This document shows positions 20,601-31,578 of a stretch of DNA of 64,000 bases, piece after piece. Made by a program: the position numbers and the translations under genes. Location: assembly GCA_037178625.1 (NCBI GenBank), contig CM074127.1:1116001-1180000 (forward strand). Reading direction: 5' to 3'. Source of the DNA: Skeletonema tropicum. Lineage: Eukaryota; Bacillariophyta; Thalassiosirophyceae; Thalassiosirales; Thalassiosiraceae. The notes under the pieces were generated by a model that saw only the letters and a list, made by a program, of their open reading frames with translations, was not told the origin of the DNA and searched no databases. Position 1 is the stretch's first letter, and each line of letters opens with the position of its first letter.

Positions 20601-22572
20601 CCAAGTACCTTCACTGGTAGAGGGTAAAGGGACCAACCATGATGGAGTCTGCACAACAGTATCAATGCGAGGTGTGAATGTAGACGGCGCCGGTGTCATG
20701 GGCCCTCCAATCGCGGTACCACTATTGTTATTCGGGAATATAGATACTGCCGACCTCAACAAGGATGTAATGGAATCTTCCGTCATGGATGTTTCACGAA
20801 TCAAGTCTGCTCGATTCTTTGACGCTGTGAGTGCAATAAGCCATGCCTCGCGAAGAGATTTGGAGTGTTGCAAGAGGCAGTCTAGCAATGTCTGGGAGTA
20901 GCATGCTTCTTTCGCAGGAGAAGGATTGAAGGATGACGAGGAGCTGCGGTTGACATAGAATCCTCGTGGGAAGGCTGTGATGTGCACAGTAGATCCTCCA
21001 GGGAGAGTGCATTCAATGTAGGCGAGGTCTCCAAGATTGCGACGATGGGCGGGTGGAGGATGATATCCGCTGTGACGGACTGTGCATTGAACGCATGTGG
21101 CTTCGTTCAAATCGTAAAGTGCACGCTCCGTTTCAACAAAGGAAGGATTACCCTTCATCACATCAACACCAATAGCACCCTTAGACGCGGCTGATTCTCC
21201 ACTACTCTTGTTCTTATTACTCTTGGACTTCTTCTTGTTGGCCTTGGACTTTTTGTTCTCCTTGCCGGTGTTGTTGCTGTCCATCCAAGAATCATCGGTG
21301 GATTTCTTCGATCCAGCACCATTCTGTTGTCCGACGTTGCTGCTTTCTTTTGCACCCATCACAGTTTGCTCGTCACCACACGCAAGGTAGAAGAAAGTCG
21401 ACAGATCACCACTTTTAATATGCTCCGCAAATGAAATGTCGTAGTCAGATGGATACTTTGGCAAATCGATCTGTTTTCCTTTCACTTTTTTCTCCTCTCC
21501 GTTCGTACCGTTTTCCTTCTTAGTAATGGTATTGAAATCAGAGTTGTCGAATTAGAAAATATTTTTGTGGTAGTAAAGCTAAAAAACACAACTTGACATA
21601 TAAAATGAAACTTACCTCCTTCACTTCACCACCATTCACACCATCCTCCTTCTTCACATCCTTCTGATCTTCTTTCTTCACCTCCACCACCTCATCACCC
21701 ACCAATGTCACCAAATGAGGTGCATTCCCTTCCAACAACTGCCTCACACGAACCAAATGATCACGAATCGATGCAGCATCATACCGTTCCAACACTACAC
21801 GGAATGCATAGTTGGATGCATCAATAATAATCTTATTATCGATTGGATCTCCTACCTTCCCTTCCTTCTCCAACACTTCAAGTAGGGGGGATAGATCACC
21901 GTAGTCGTCGAGTACCAATTCTTCTTCCTTTCCAGTAGCAGTTTGCCCGACGAGAAGTTCAGGAGCACGTCCCAATTTCAAACTCTGGACCAATTTATCC
22001 GTGGCAATTTGTGCACCCTCCAATGTATATGTTGACACAACATTCTCCGCCTCCCACTCCTTCATCTCACCATTTCCATTTAGGTTCTTACCAACATTAT
22101 TCTTGCCGTTCTTCTTCCTGCTACTTCCATTTGCAGCAGTGGAAGAAGATGATGTGGTGGTGGTGGTGGTAGCATTCGTACTACGCTCCTCCAACACCAA
22201 ACGATACTTGGTCAAATGAGCAAATCCAATCACTTCCGAAATGGCACTACGAATCGATGCTACCGGTTCTTCCGGACGGAGTGGTGGCAGTGGCACTGCT
22301 ACCACAACTGAAGAAGTTTTGGATGATGATGCATCAGCAGCAGCAGCATCATTCTTGCCGCTTTTGGATGATTGACGAGGAGAGAGGACGGTGAGACCCT
22401 TGAGAAAGATTTCAGGTGGGATTTCTATGGTGTTGGCAGCGGCGGCGGCGTCGGCTTGATCGTTATCGTTGGTTGCCGACGGCTCTTGTTCCGTAGAATC
22501 TTCTTGGTTGGTTGCATCCTTCTTGTCGACTACGACGAATTGCTCAGCTGCTGCTGTCTCCTGAATCGTCAT
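17661..22572 (-). CDS. CLU (clustered mitochondria) protein
   Basis: Exons, complement of 21616-22572 and 17661-21518, join in phase 0 across a 97-nt intron to give about 1604 residues. The N-terminal exon has acidic and low-complexity linkers around a CLU_N-like region (IIIDASNYAFRVVLERYDAA). The CLU domain, roughly residues 635-850, has RMERAKFIHKIMSEFGDAAL, the block HESSRSHVYLHNNIFFSRA, and GVRVVCQSIIPGIL. An eIF3-p135-like region follows (PLCWLEILECEMVARAAKHV). Near the C-terminus lies a TPR array of the kinesin-light-chain type (GFDSSEAYNAHVAMSDIYFA). CLU proteins bind mRNAs of nuclear-encoded mitochondrial proteins in the cytosol and affect mitochondrial distribution. A lysine-rich tail (ARKNKKANKRRSK) ends the protein. 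An alternative acceptor 3 nt downstream of the chosen one would also keep the frame. Confidence 0.9.
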
Positions 22573-22982
22573 GGTGGCAGAAAATGAAAGATGTGTATGA
22601 TGTGCGCTCTCTATGCTACTGATTATCAGATTGATACTAACACTTGAGTAGTATTTCTCAATGTGCACAAGTTAAGACCCGTTTAGATACACTACTGTGC
22701 TGTGCAAATCAATGGTTGCATTGTCATGAGCCAGTTGGCCACGCCACCTGCTGTTCTGTTGGTGGTGGCGGTATCTTTGTGAGAACCGGCTCGATGCAGG
22801 AGTGGGGCGTTGATGCGTGATGGCCGTCCGTCCGCGCATTGGATGGCTTTGCGTGCTTCGCGCTTTGCGCTGGGAGTTTGCACTGCACTTTCTGCGTTGC
22901 CTTTCATTTCATGTGCTCATTCCATTTCAATCGCACAGAAAACCAACAATAAGTAGTACTTGGCAAGACACTTCATTGTATC
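22573..22982. promoter_or_regulatory. Divergent promoter region between CLU and Pam18
   Basis: This 410-bp region lies between two divergent genes for mitochondrial functions, so shared regulation is possible but not shown. AAGTAGTACTT at 22952-22962 resembles half of the motif found elsewhere in the window. No gene is seen inside. Confidence 0.35.
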
Positions 22983-23870
22983 ATGCTTGGAAGGGTTGCA
23001 AGCTCAGGAGCATCATCATCGGCGGCAAGGATGATGAATGCTTCCTCTGCAATATCTAGATTACGGTCAGCAAATGTATCAAGTAGTAGTAATGTTAGGC
23101 GGCATCAATTAAGCACGCTTCAAGCCGTTCCACAGCACTTTCTTCTCAATGCACAGCCACACTTTGCTACTGGGTTGCCGTCATGTCGAGACGAAGATGA
23201 TGACAACAACAAAACTGATAGAGCTAACAACATATTGCGTCATTCGTCTGCAAAGATGACCCACTGGAACAAAACTACAACACCAATGCAACACAATCAT
23301 ACCATCCTCCGTCAATATCACACAACACTCCCACAAGAACGAGGTGTCGCAATAGTATTAACACTCGGTGCCGTGGCAGCCACTGCCAAAGCTGGTCAGT
23401 ATGCAGTACAGGGATACAATGAATGGAAGGTTGCTGCGGAAGAAGAACGGAAGCGTCAAGAATTAGAGGAGAAGAATAATCCAAAGCCAAAGGCAGAGGA
23501 GGCTGCTACGCATAAAGCGCAAGATGAAGCAAAGAAAGAGGACAATTCCAATAATAGTCAATCACAGCAGTCGACTGCCGGTGGTGGTGGTGGAAAGGCA
23601 AAAACAGAAGAAACCAAACGTGAAAACTTTTTTGCCAAATTCTTCAACCTTTCCGTAGGGTCCAAATACTACGAAGGAGGCTTCGAAGAACAAATGACTC
23701 GAAAAGAGGCAGCTCTCATTCTAGGTGTGAGGGAATCCAGTACTGCCAAACGTATCAAGGAGGCGCATCGGAAGTTGTTGATTTTGAATCATCCTGATAC
23801 GGGGGGTAGTACGTATATGGCTGGGAAGATTAATGAGGCGAAGGAGCTTTTGTTGAAGGGAAAGAAGTAA
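22983..23870 (+). CDS. Pam18/TIM14-type J-protein of the mitochondrial import motor
   Basis: A 295-residue single exon. The C-terminal 65 residues are the Pam18 J-like domain: [20 protein letters not shown], then [17 protein letters not shown] and [17 protein letters not shown], with the HPD tripeptide that stimulates mtHsp70. One membrane segment lies near residues 120-140 ([20 protein letters not shown]). The N-terminal ~115 residues are Ser/Arg/His-rich, fitting a mitochondrial presequence and an extended intermembrane part. Between membrane and J domain is a charged, K/E/Q-rich linker with a polyglycine run, longer than in yeast or human homologues. The protein would sit in the inner membrane at TIM23 and face the matrix. 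Confidence 0.9.
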   Translation: MLGRVASSGASSSAARMMNASSAISRLRSANVSSSSNVRRHQLSTLQAVPQHFLLNAQPHFATGLPSCRDEDDDNNKTDRANNILRHSSAKMTHWNKTTTPMQHNHTILRQYHTTLPQERGVAIVLTLGAVAATAKAGQYAVQGYNEWKVAAEEERKRQELEEKNNPKPKAEEAATHKAQDEAKKEDNSNNSQSQQSTAGGGGGKAKTEETKRENFFAKFFNLSVGSKYYEGGFEEQMTRKEAALILGVRESSTAKRIKEAHRKLLILNHPDTGGSTYMAGKINEAKELLLKGKK

Positions 23871-24259
23871 TTTCAAGTAATAATGTCCTTGTGTGTAGTA
23901 GCTAATGAGTTTATGTCTCAAATGTGATTGTTGCATGCAGCTGATGGGCGGTTACCATGATGTTATTATAACTGAAATAAAACTCAGGTGATGATGATAA
24001 CAGGTGTGCTATTATATTTATCGCATTGAACTTAAACAGTACACTACATATACGAGGAACGAATCTCCTCAGCATTGTTTTCACACGTGTCATTTCCATT
24101 CGTTTCAATGACGGTCCAATATTATAATGTTGTGTTGGGGTGTGGTAAAATAAATTATTGTGAAACTATATTGATCAAACACCGGCAAAAATTTATGATG
24201 TGCCGCAACAGCAATGACCAATACGAATACATGGCCCAGTGGAATCTGTCTCAGGATGC
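23871..24259. other. Convergent intergenic region
   Basis: This 389-bp AT-rich gap between the convergent Pam18 and H2A.X genes holds no gene or repeat that I can support. Confidence 0.3.
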
Positions 24260-24840
24260 TTAATAATCCTGGCTCTTACTGGACATGGACTTGGAGGCAG
24301 TCTTCTTGGGAAGGAGCACAGCATGGATGTTGGGAAGGACACCTCCCGAAGCAATGGTAACATTTCCCAACAACTTATTCAACTCCTCATCATTCTTAAC
24401 GGCAAGGGTAATGTGACGGGGCACAATACGAGCCTTCTTGTTATCACGGGCAGCATTACCGGCAAGTTCGAGGATTTCGGCACACAGGTACTCCAGCACA
24501 GCGGCAAGGTAGACGGGTGCCCCGGCTCCCATGCGAGTGGCGTATTTGCCCTGACGGAGGTAACGGCCGATACGTCCGACGGGGAATTGTAATCCTGCCT
24601 TGGCAGATGATGTGGTGGACTTCTTTTCGCCGCGGCCTCCTTTTCCTTTTCCTGTGGTGGATAGGCGGTGGTAAATAACAGCAGTCAGTAAAAAATATAA
24701 TGATGACAATTATCGGTTCATGACAACATCATGGCACTTCAAAAATAATGAAATGACTAAAATTTTAATGGTTCACCAGCAGACCAGCAATTATACTGCA
24801 TAAAGGACACTTCCGCCGCAACACAGCACATACCTGACAT
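24260..24840 (-). CDS. Histone H2A.X
   Basis: Two exons: the first is only 7 nt of coding sequence (24834-24840, ATGTCAG). A 182-nt intron follows, then 24260-24651. The joined product starts [13 protein letters not shown] and has 132 residues. The histone fold has [20 protein letters not shown] and [20 protein letters not shown], with [10 protein letters not shown] further on. The last four residues are SQDY, the SQ(E/D)-hydrophobic motif phosphorylated at DNA double-strand breaks, which makes this the X-type H2A. In centric diatoms and many protists an H2A.X form serves as the main H2A. An intron inside codon 3 is unusual for replication histones and argues for a polyadenylated transcript. 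The start is fixed by the conserved N-terminus across the splice. Confidence 0.93.
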
Positions 24841-25354
24841 GGTTATTCAATTGGTTTGTAGAGACAGAGAGACTAATAACGAACACGGTAACGAATTTTA
24901 TGGTGTTATTTGAATGATTCGGTGGCTTGGTTGATTTCTGTCGGTGAGAGCAATTCAAACTTCGCGGGCCCTCTCATTTTGCCCTAAACTTTCTTTCCTC
25001 TTTACAAGCATTATCAAAAAATAATGAGGGGGTAAAAATGAGGGGCTCAAGCCCACTATTTCTTGAGACTGAAAGAAAACGGGCGCAGGATTTTCGAGGC
25101 AGAGATGCCAAAAGAGTCATTTAGAGGGGTAGTACTCGTGCCCGCAGATCAATTCCTACGTTGACTTCTATAATTCCTCTGTACACTACGGTAGACTACG
25201 ATCTGCTAGCATTAGAAAGTGAGTCGCTCTCCTTTTCGGCACTTTGCTCTGTTCCACGCCAAAACCAAAAAAGCACTTTTCATCCGCTGAACGTTTTGTT
25301 CTTATCTCGCATACCTACTTCATACTTCATGAGATTGACACTCATAAACAAACA
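24841..25354. promoter_or_regulatory. Divergent promoter region between H2A.X and the 1169-aa protein gene
   Basis: This 514-bp region contains GTAGTACT at 25129-25136 and TTCCTACGT at 25152-25160 in opposite orientation; both are parts of the recurrent ACGTAGGAA..TAGTAC motif. Otherwise nothing recognisable. Confidence 0.3.
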
Positions 25355-28300
25355 ATGGTAGACTTTGGCACCTACACCAGCGTCAACTCCTACGAGGAGG
25401 AGAAAGACGAAGACGAAGACGACGCCGCCGGTGAAACGGTCATCGACGGTCTTCTCAACTACACGGACTATGTTCCACGCGATACAGATGACAACTCCGA
25501 AACTGTCCCACGGAGCAATAGTACTCGACCATCTCCACCAGCAGTAGAACTATCGTCGTTATTTCGACCAAAGGATGATGATGAGCACCATAGAACCGTA
25601 ACGTCGTTGCTCTCGTTTGATGACTCGGAAGACACAGATTCGCGTCAATTGTCACCCACGAAACGGAGGAATTCGTATCAAAAGTTGAAAGATGTTGATG
25701 AACCGACACCCCGCATTAGAGGCAGCAGTGCCAGCCGCAGCAACAACAGTAGTAACGACTCGCCTCTAACAACTCTATCAAGCATTATAGAGCGACAGCA
25801 ACGCCGGGGGAGTGGCGTATGGGGAATAATGAGAAAAAAGACAAAACCGGAGCCATTATCACGCACGTTCTTTCCCCCTGGTAGTGCCGTTGGAGAGTTG
25901 TCATCGCTAGGATCCATACGGGAAGAGGACAATTCGGACGATGAAGATGATGAGGATCCACTGATGGAAGTGATGGATTATCTAGAAGATGAAATTGATG
26001 AGTATACCTATGATGAATTGATTCCACTTCAGATACGAATGGCTTTGGAAGAACAGGTTTTTGGGTGGGATCACTTCTTCTCCAGTATGTTGGGTCATGT
26101 GGTGTATACTGTGGGGAGTTACTTCTTGATGTTTTGGTTCATTACCTTTTTATGCTTGCATGAAGTGCCATGGGGGAGTGGAAAGGTGGATGAGGTGAAT
26201 GACACAACAACCAAGTCCAATCCGTGGGGAATGCCACATGGTGTCTTTTCCTTTATTCGAACGGCAATTTCGCTCTTCTCGGCAATATCGACTTTCCGTA
26301 CTATTCGAAGAAGACGTCGTGTGTGGCTACACCCGTCAAGAGGAGATGAGCGGAGGAAAAATTCTTTGGAGGAGGCAGACCAGCGTGCGAGACGATTTGT
26401 TTTGGGATCCAAGATATGGGGTAAGATGCGACGTTCCTATCAGAAGCGTCGTGATAAATACCTGGCACGAGGTGTTAGTCGAAAATTACTAAAGGCTCAA
26501 AAGATGTTTGAACGACGACACAAAAATCGTGTCCAGCTGATACGTAGTACAAGTGGTTCTTCGTTGAATTCGCTGGGGTCCAAGAAGAAACGTGCTGTTG
26601 CATCTGCGTTAACGAGGCAAGGACATGAAAGTTCTCATCATGAGCGTGTGAGGATGTTGGCATCAGTTGGGAACGCCACTAGAAACCGTGTCAACTCGGA
26701 TTTCTCAGCAGAAATGGATGACGGTAGTGTTGGAGGATCATCCACAGGTGAATTGAGTGTTGGGCCCTATCACAACTCCATGCCCGGATTTCTGAGGGAT
26801 AGTCACACACTGCCCAACTTTGCAATGGAGTCTGTTTCGCATGATCAAATGCCATTCGCAAGTGGAGAAATCAAAAATGTTCCATACGTGCACGGTGGTT
26901 TCTTTGGTGCAGCACCCTACATGCTAACCAACCCTTTTTGGATTAAGATTCTGAAAATATTGATGCCAGATGTCTATGTTGAAATTGCAAGACGTGCATC
27001 CTACGCTCCTGCTCCGAAGCTGATCCATTGGGCAGAAAATAATCCTGTTGTAGCCGCCTACGGTACTGCGCACGAGGTTGAGTTTAGTGGGAAGGTGCCT
27101 ACTATTGAATGGGATGTTTTCCTTGATCCATACCTTGTGAGGAGAGTAGAAATAGTTCTGTCTGAGAAAGAGACCTTCATCAAGAAGCAAAAAGATTTGC
27201 GAAAAAAGTCGCGTGAAGCTAGAGGAGAGACGAAAGGCCGAGTTGACGGGGAGACATCACCATTAGGCTCCAAAGCGGATGATGCAGCAGCTCTGGCATC
27301 AGCAGATGTACGGCTAGTGCTTTCTTATTATGATAAAGAAATTCGAAGAAGGACAGAAATCTTGGTCGATCGAATGCTCATCGCCCATGGCAATGTGGCA
27401 CAATTGGTTATGGAGCACACAGGATATATGAAGAAGTACAACTTTTCTCGTGTAAAACGTACCAGAAAGACTCTTGGAGGCGGGATTTTTGCGAGGCAAT
27501 GGGTGGCAGTCTATGCAGAAGCAATGAGTATGGGCATGGAGGGACTCTACGATGAAGGAGATGATTATGATGATGACATTAGTGAGAGTGGAACAGAAGC
27601 CAGCATCGAAACAAGAGAAGACTTGGATTTTGGTTGCGAGAATGACATAGTTGACACTGTTGATGGTGAATTACGAAAGGTTGGAAGTCCCAGTTCAAAG
27701 TCGGCAAATTCTGACGACGTGGGGAATTGTGGTGCACCTTCTCGATCTGACTCTCCTCCTGAGAAGATTGTCATGACGAGGAACGCAAGCGTCGACGAAG
27801 ATGATGATGATATGTCAGCTGCAACTGATGATTCATCTCCGCGCAATAGAACACAAAGTTCAAGAAAGCGGCTCAAGAAAAGAAAGTTGATGCGTAACCA
27901 GATCAACCCTACATCGTTGCGAGCAGCATTTTGCCCAGACATGTCGATAAAAGACTCGATCTCCATGCTCAAGCCTATTTTGCAGTGTTCAGCTCCTTTG
28001 GGTATTCTCATGGACATGAAATCAAGGCATGTGTCGAAAAGAGTGTGGGCACTTGTCATTGACTTCTTACGAGATGCGGGAGCCCGAGTGGAGGGAGTAG
28101 CATCGTTCATAGTTGACGAGATCCGTGACATATCTCAATACTGTGGTAGCCCCGTGAATGAAATTGTCTTCATCCACTCTGCAGGTGATTTGCAGCATGG
28201 CTGTCACTCGGGCGTGATCAAAAGGCGTGATAGAGTGTTCTTCAACGCTGGTTCGTTGCTTTGGGATTACCCAAACTTGTACGCAAAAGATTCACTGAAG

Positions 28301-28864
28301 AGTATCTTGTGTCATCGACTTCATCCGGTCTTTGACGAGCACAACATCAAGGAGGGTTACCGTCTCAAGGCATACGCGAGGACGACCAGGAACTCTCCTC
28401 ATCAATCTGAATCCGAAGCCGAGACGTGTGGTGATGAGAGTACCATTGGTGATGGTGACTCTTTGGACACTGAACTTTTCACTAGGCTGATAGTCGCGGA
28501 CACCAAGCGGAAAGCTTTAGCTGATCCAGGAGAATTCACCTACGAGGAAGTCCCAGATGGTATCTGCAGCACCATCCAAGAGTACAAGGAGCATTATCAA
28601 CTTTCAATCGGCCTTTATGTTCAGGAATTCGCCGTTGACGAGGTTGCAGTTAGTTTGATTGTAAAATATGTTAACTCAAACCCGCACGTCTATGACTTGG
28701 GCTTGAGTTGGGGAGGCATAAATGGTTTGACGGTCAAGGGAATTCAACCTGGTAGATTCACTGCCACTGATGGGTTGTGGAATCAGCGCTATCTCGGAAT
28801 GCCTTGGTTAAAGGACAGGAATCCATCTGATTTTGTCCCGTCACCCACGTCACCAAGAAGTTAA
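25355..28864 (+). CDS. Large protein of unknown function with one or more membrane segments
   Basis: An intact 1169-residue single exon starts at the ATG at 25355. The first ~240 residues are acidic and disordered (runs of D/E, S-rich). A hydrophobic segment near residues 255-275 (VYTVGSYFLMFWFITFLCL) follows, then a basic region (TFRTIRRRRRVWLHPSRG) and a likely second amphipathic helix. The middle holds conserved-looking blocks such as YVHGGFFGAAPYMLTNPFWI and APKLIHWAENNPVVAAYGT. The C-terminal 300 residues look globular (PLGILMDMKSRHVSKRVWAL; VFFNAGSLLWDYPNLYAKDS). No known domain is recognised. Long codon-clean length and block structure indicate a real, probably stramenopile-restricted protein. 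Membrane attachment is inferred from hydrophobicity only. Confidence 0.65.
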   Translation: MVDFGTYTSVNSYEEEKDEDEDDAAGETVIDGLLNYTDYVPRDTDDNSETVPRSNSTRPSPPAVELSSLFRPKDDDEHHRTVTSLLSFDDSEDTDSRQLSPTKRRNSYQKLKDVDEPTPRIRGSSASRSNNSSNDSPLTTLSSIIERQQRRGSGVWGIMRKKTKPEPLSRTFFPPGSAVGELSSLGSIREEDNSDDEDDEDPLMEVMDYLEDEIDEYTYDELIPLQIRMALEEQVFGWDHFFSSMLGHVVYTVGSYFLMFWFITFLCLHEVPWGSGKVDEVNDTTTKSNPWGMPHGVFSFIRTAISLFSAISTFRTIRRRRRVWLHPSRGDERRKNSLEEADQRARRFVLGSKIWGKMRRSYQKRRDKYLARGVSRKLLKAQKMFERRHKNRVQLIRSTSGSSLNSLGSKKKRAVASALTRQGHESSHHERVRMLASVGNATRNRVNSDFSAEMDDGSVGGSSTGELSVGPYHNSMPGFLRDSHTLPNFAMESVSHDQMPFASGEIKNVPYVHGGFFGAAPYMLTNPFWIKILKILMPDVYVEIARRASYAPAPKLIHWAENNPVVAAYGTAHEVEFSGKVPTIEWDVFLDPYLVRRVEIVLSEKETFIKKQKDLRKKSREARGETKGRVDGETSPLGSKADDAAALASADVRLVLSYYDKEIRRRTEILVDRMLIAHGNVAQLVMEHTGYMKKYNFSRVKRTRKTLGGGIFARQWVAVYAEAMSMGMEGLYDEGDDYDDDISESGTEASIETREDLDFGCENDIVDTVDGELRKVGSPSSKSANSDDVGNCGAPSRSDSPPEKIVMTRNASVDEDDDDMSAATDDSSPRNRTQSSRKRLKKRKLMRNQINPTSLRAAFCPDMSIKDSISMLKPILQCSAPLGILMDMKSRHVSKRVWALVIDFLRDAGARVEGVASFIVDEIRDISQYCGSPVNEIVFIHSAGDLQHGCHSGVIKRRDRVFFNAGSLLWDYPNLYAKDSLKSILCHRLHPVFDEHNIKEGYRLKAYARTTRNSPHQSESEAETCGDESTIGDGDSLDTELFTRLIVADTKRKALADPGEFTYEEVPDGICSTIQEYKEHYQLSIGLYVQEFAVDEVAVSLIVKYVNSNPHVYDLGLSWGGINGLTVKGIQPGRFTATDGLWNQRYLGMPWLKDRNPSDFVPSPTSPRS

Positions 28865-29068
28865 TAAGAAAGAAGTATAAATAATCATTATGTTCATGCA
28901 AATAAAATCTTTAGTATGGTAACCATTCGAGTTGATCTCTACTACCCGCTCTCAATCTGAGTTTGTTTGTTGGGGAGGAAAAAAATAGGACCACCAAAGC
29001 CGGAATAAACTAATGAATTTTGTGATATATAGAAGTTCTTTCTCTAAAGACCGTTAGCTTTTCCTCCC
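28865..29068. other. Short convergent gap
   Basis: 3' flanks of two convergent genes; nothing recognisable. Confidence 0.3.
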
Positions 29069-29756
29069 TCAAAGCCCCGCACCATAACCAGGGATACGCT
29101 CAATCTTGGCAAAGTCCCACTCCTTGTTACACAGAGGACACACACTCCTAGTTCGTAACCATCTCTGAATACAATCCAAATGAAAGACGTGACCACAATT
29201 TCCGAATGCAATACTCAATCCGTTATCATTGGTGGGACTCGGATTTGCCTGATATTCAATTGAGGGTTCGTTCAGGGAGTTACGACAGATGGCACATGTA
29301 TCGGCGCAGATATCCCAGCTCCACATGGCCTATTGAAAATATTTTGTTGTTTGATTTAGAGTGGACAAGTAACGTACAATGGTGAGAAATAATTCGAATG
29401 ATTTGATTATATTGCCATGTGAAACATCTTGCTAATGTGGCGTAGCTGGCTTTTTAGTTAGCTTTTGTATCTCAGCTGATGCAGCCAAAGATATGGTGGT
29501 ATCGGTCATTCTGCCGTCTCCCCGCAACAATTCTCATTTGATAAATAATCACTCCAGCAGCAGAATATATTGCATTAACATCATCATGAAAATATGCAAC
29601 CAATAGATAGATACTCACGACAGCATTCCACTTTTTGATCTCAAAACGGGGAGCCTTGCCTGCGGCGGCTTTTTTCTTTGGTGCCTCTTCGGCTGCGGGT
29701 GGGGCGGCGTCTGCCATTTCTACGTCTTCTGATTTATTTTCACTGCCGCCAGACAT
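29069..29756 (-). CDS. RBX1: RBX1/ROC1 RING-H2 subunit of cullin-RING ubiquitin ligases
   Basis: Exons, complement of 29619-29756 and 29069-29329, flank a 289-nt intron and give 132 residues. The joint reads [20 protein letters not shown], the cullin-binding strand and start of the RING of RBX1. Zinc ligands follow in order: CAICRNSL, an insert, FGNCGHVFHLDCIQRWL and CPLCNKEW. The last position is Cys, where animal RBX1 has Asp and RBX2 has Cys, but the rest follows RBX1. The N-terminus is acidic and alanine-rich (AAPPAAEEAPKKK), as in other RBX1 proteins. A tail of about 11 residues (RIPGYGAGL at its end) extends beyond the usual terminus. The protein would recruit E2 enzymes to cullins. Confidence 0.92.
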
Positions 29757-30350
29757 TTTAGAGTAGTAATATGAGTGTACTAATGGAGGTTAGTTGGGTT
29801 GTTTTTACTGTTGGCAATGATCTTCATGCGACATGTGCGATGCTTCGATCGATGGGAATGGCTTTGTTTTCATTTTCGTTTTTCCTCTGCACTTATGAGC
29901 TTTTGACTCTTTCGTACATACCTATGTACTATACCTTCAGCTAACATACTTACTGGTACAATTTTCCCGCCCTTCGCGTGGGTCATCACGCGAAGACGGA
30001 CAGGAACCTCTTCAATAAACGCGATTGGCGATAACCTCTTTTCTGTCTTTACAGAGATTCTCACAAATATGTGTCAGTTTTGGTCACAATTATACCTCTT
30101 TCAAAATCCAACGCCCGAAAATGAGACCCTCTTGGCATCGTTTGCTGGTTGCAGCAGTGCAACCTTCAGCATTCAGCACACTGAAGCCACACTTCACAAT
30201 GCGTTTCCATTCCTCTTTCTATTGCTCTGTCAATGACTGCTAGCCTAGAGAGAGTGTAATCAATCCATAATCCGTTCATACTTTTATTTCTTCGTAGATC
30301 AAGGCTAGCTTGTTTATACCGAAGCATCTCACAACTTCACAATATTTAGG
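29757..30350. promoter_or_regulatory. Divergent region between RBX1 and the NIPA-like gene
   Basis: This 594-bp region holds both promoters. A minus-strand frame (29870-30064) has an internal consensus donor (GTAAGTATG) and could be an upstream exon of RBX1 or noise. A 40-codon plus-strand frame at 30121-30243 has no support. Confidence 0.35.
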
Positions 30351-31490
30351 ATGGTCGACGCACACGTAACTGCCACCGATTGGATATGGGGCATAACATA
30401 CTCCGTCCTCGCATCTATCATAGGTGGAGGATCCAAGCTCGCTATCCGCAAATCATGGATTATACATGGGAAAATTCATTCTGGATGTTCATCCGTAGTC
30501 ATGCCTTCAGACCTGAGTGTTCAAGAGAGTGTGAGCAGGGAGTTGTCAACAATAGAGATAATGGAATCGGCATTTAGTACAGAAGAAGATGGTTCTCCAC
30601 AGTTATGCACAGTATCCAAAGCCAAGGCTGTATCATGGTTCCTTTACTTCTTCGGCATGATTGGCATGTCATTTTTGAACCCACTATGTTGTGTTCTAGC
30701 TATGCAATACGCCAACCCATCTATATTGGCACCATTTTCTGGGCTAACTCTAGTCTGGGTCATTTTGTTCTCGGGAGTAGTTATCGGAGAACATCCACAA
30801 CTAAGTCAAAAGGTGGCATGTGCCTTGATTGTCTTGGGAGAAGTGCTTGTGGCATTGTTTGGAGATCATACAAATGCGGGTTACATGGATGTTGACGATG
30901 TGATTCAATCATATTTAGATCCAGCATTTGTTGTATTTATGATTGCGATGTTCTCAATCATCACGGTGCTACATCTGATTATTAAACACTACCCCAAAAC
31001 CTCGCTACTGAAGAAGATGGCGTGGGGATCTGTTGGCGGATCTATCACAGGCTTTCAAAACTATTTGAAAGATTCGCTGACAATGTTCAAAGCATCTAGA
31101 AGAGAAGTAGTTCCTTTACCTCCGTTGTTCTATCTTTTGTTCATACTGGCAATTGGTACTGGATTTGCAGGGTTACTGTGTCTCAGTGCATGTATGAAAC
31201 GATATGATGCTACGTATGCTTCTGCGATGTTTGTAGTTTCATTCGTCATCACAGCGAGCTCAATGAGCGCGGTGCATTATCACACCTTTGCAGACATAGG
31301 TGGTGAGAGAGACATCGTTATGTATTTGTTTGGATTAGGTGTATTAATTTATGGAGCTACAATTCTTGTGAGGCCCAAGGCTGCCGCGTGTTTACCTTGT
31401 AAGAAAGGTGCAGGTTCTGATGATACTCGGATAAGCGATGACAGTAAAGAAGAAACACTGCTTGAGGCGACTGAAAGATGTGTTACATAG
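30351..31490 (+). CDS. NIPA-like / DMT-superfamily membrane protein
   Basis: A 379-residue single exon with about nine hydrophobic segments. The first half has WFLYFFGMIGMSFLNPLCCV and SILAPFSGLTLVWVILFSGV followed by GEHPQLSQKVACALIVLGE. This is the arrangement of the magnesium-transporter NIPA branch of the drug/metabolite superfamily, where the GE.. segment follows transmembrane helix 4. The second half contains ATYASAMFVVSFVITASSMS, like the second DMT repeat. The N-terminal helix (WIWGITYSVLASIIGGGSKL) opens directly after a short luminal or cytosolic tail. The C-terminus is cytosolic and charged. Transport of Mg2+ is suggested by family only and is not proven for protist members. Confidence 0.6.
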   Translation: MVDAHVTATDWIWGITYSVLASIIGGGSKLAIRKSWIIHGKIHSGCSSVVMPSDLSVQESVSRELSTIEIMESAFSTEEDGSPQLCTVSKAKAVSWFLYFFGMIGMSFLNPLCCVLAMQYANPSILAPFSGLTLVWVILFSGVVIGEHPQLSQKVACALIVLGEVLVALFGDHTNAGYMDVDDVIQSYLDPAFVVFMIAMFSIITVLHLIIKHYPKTSLLKKMAWGSVGGSITGFQNYLKDSLTMFKASRREVVPLPPLFYLLFILAIGTGFAGLLCLSACMKRYDATYASAMFVVSFVITASSMSAVHYHTFADIGGERDIVMYLFGLGVLIYGATILVRPKAAACLPCKKGAGSDDTRISDDSKEETLLEATERCVT

Positions 31491-31578
31491 GTTGAAATAT
31501 TCATATTCGTACGATAAAAGTAAAATAAGTTGTTATTCCGTCTCTTTATGCTGAGTCCTATCATGTTACTCATCGTCA

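Noticed and set aside
29870..30064. Basic 64-codon frame between RBX1 and the NIPA-like gene
   Set aside because: Resembles no ribosomal or other small protein that I know; may be a 5' exon because of a good donor site, but evidence is too thin.
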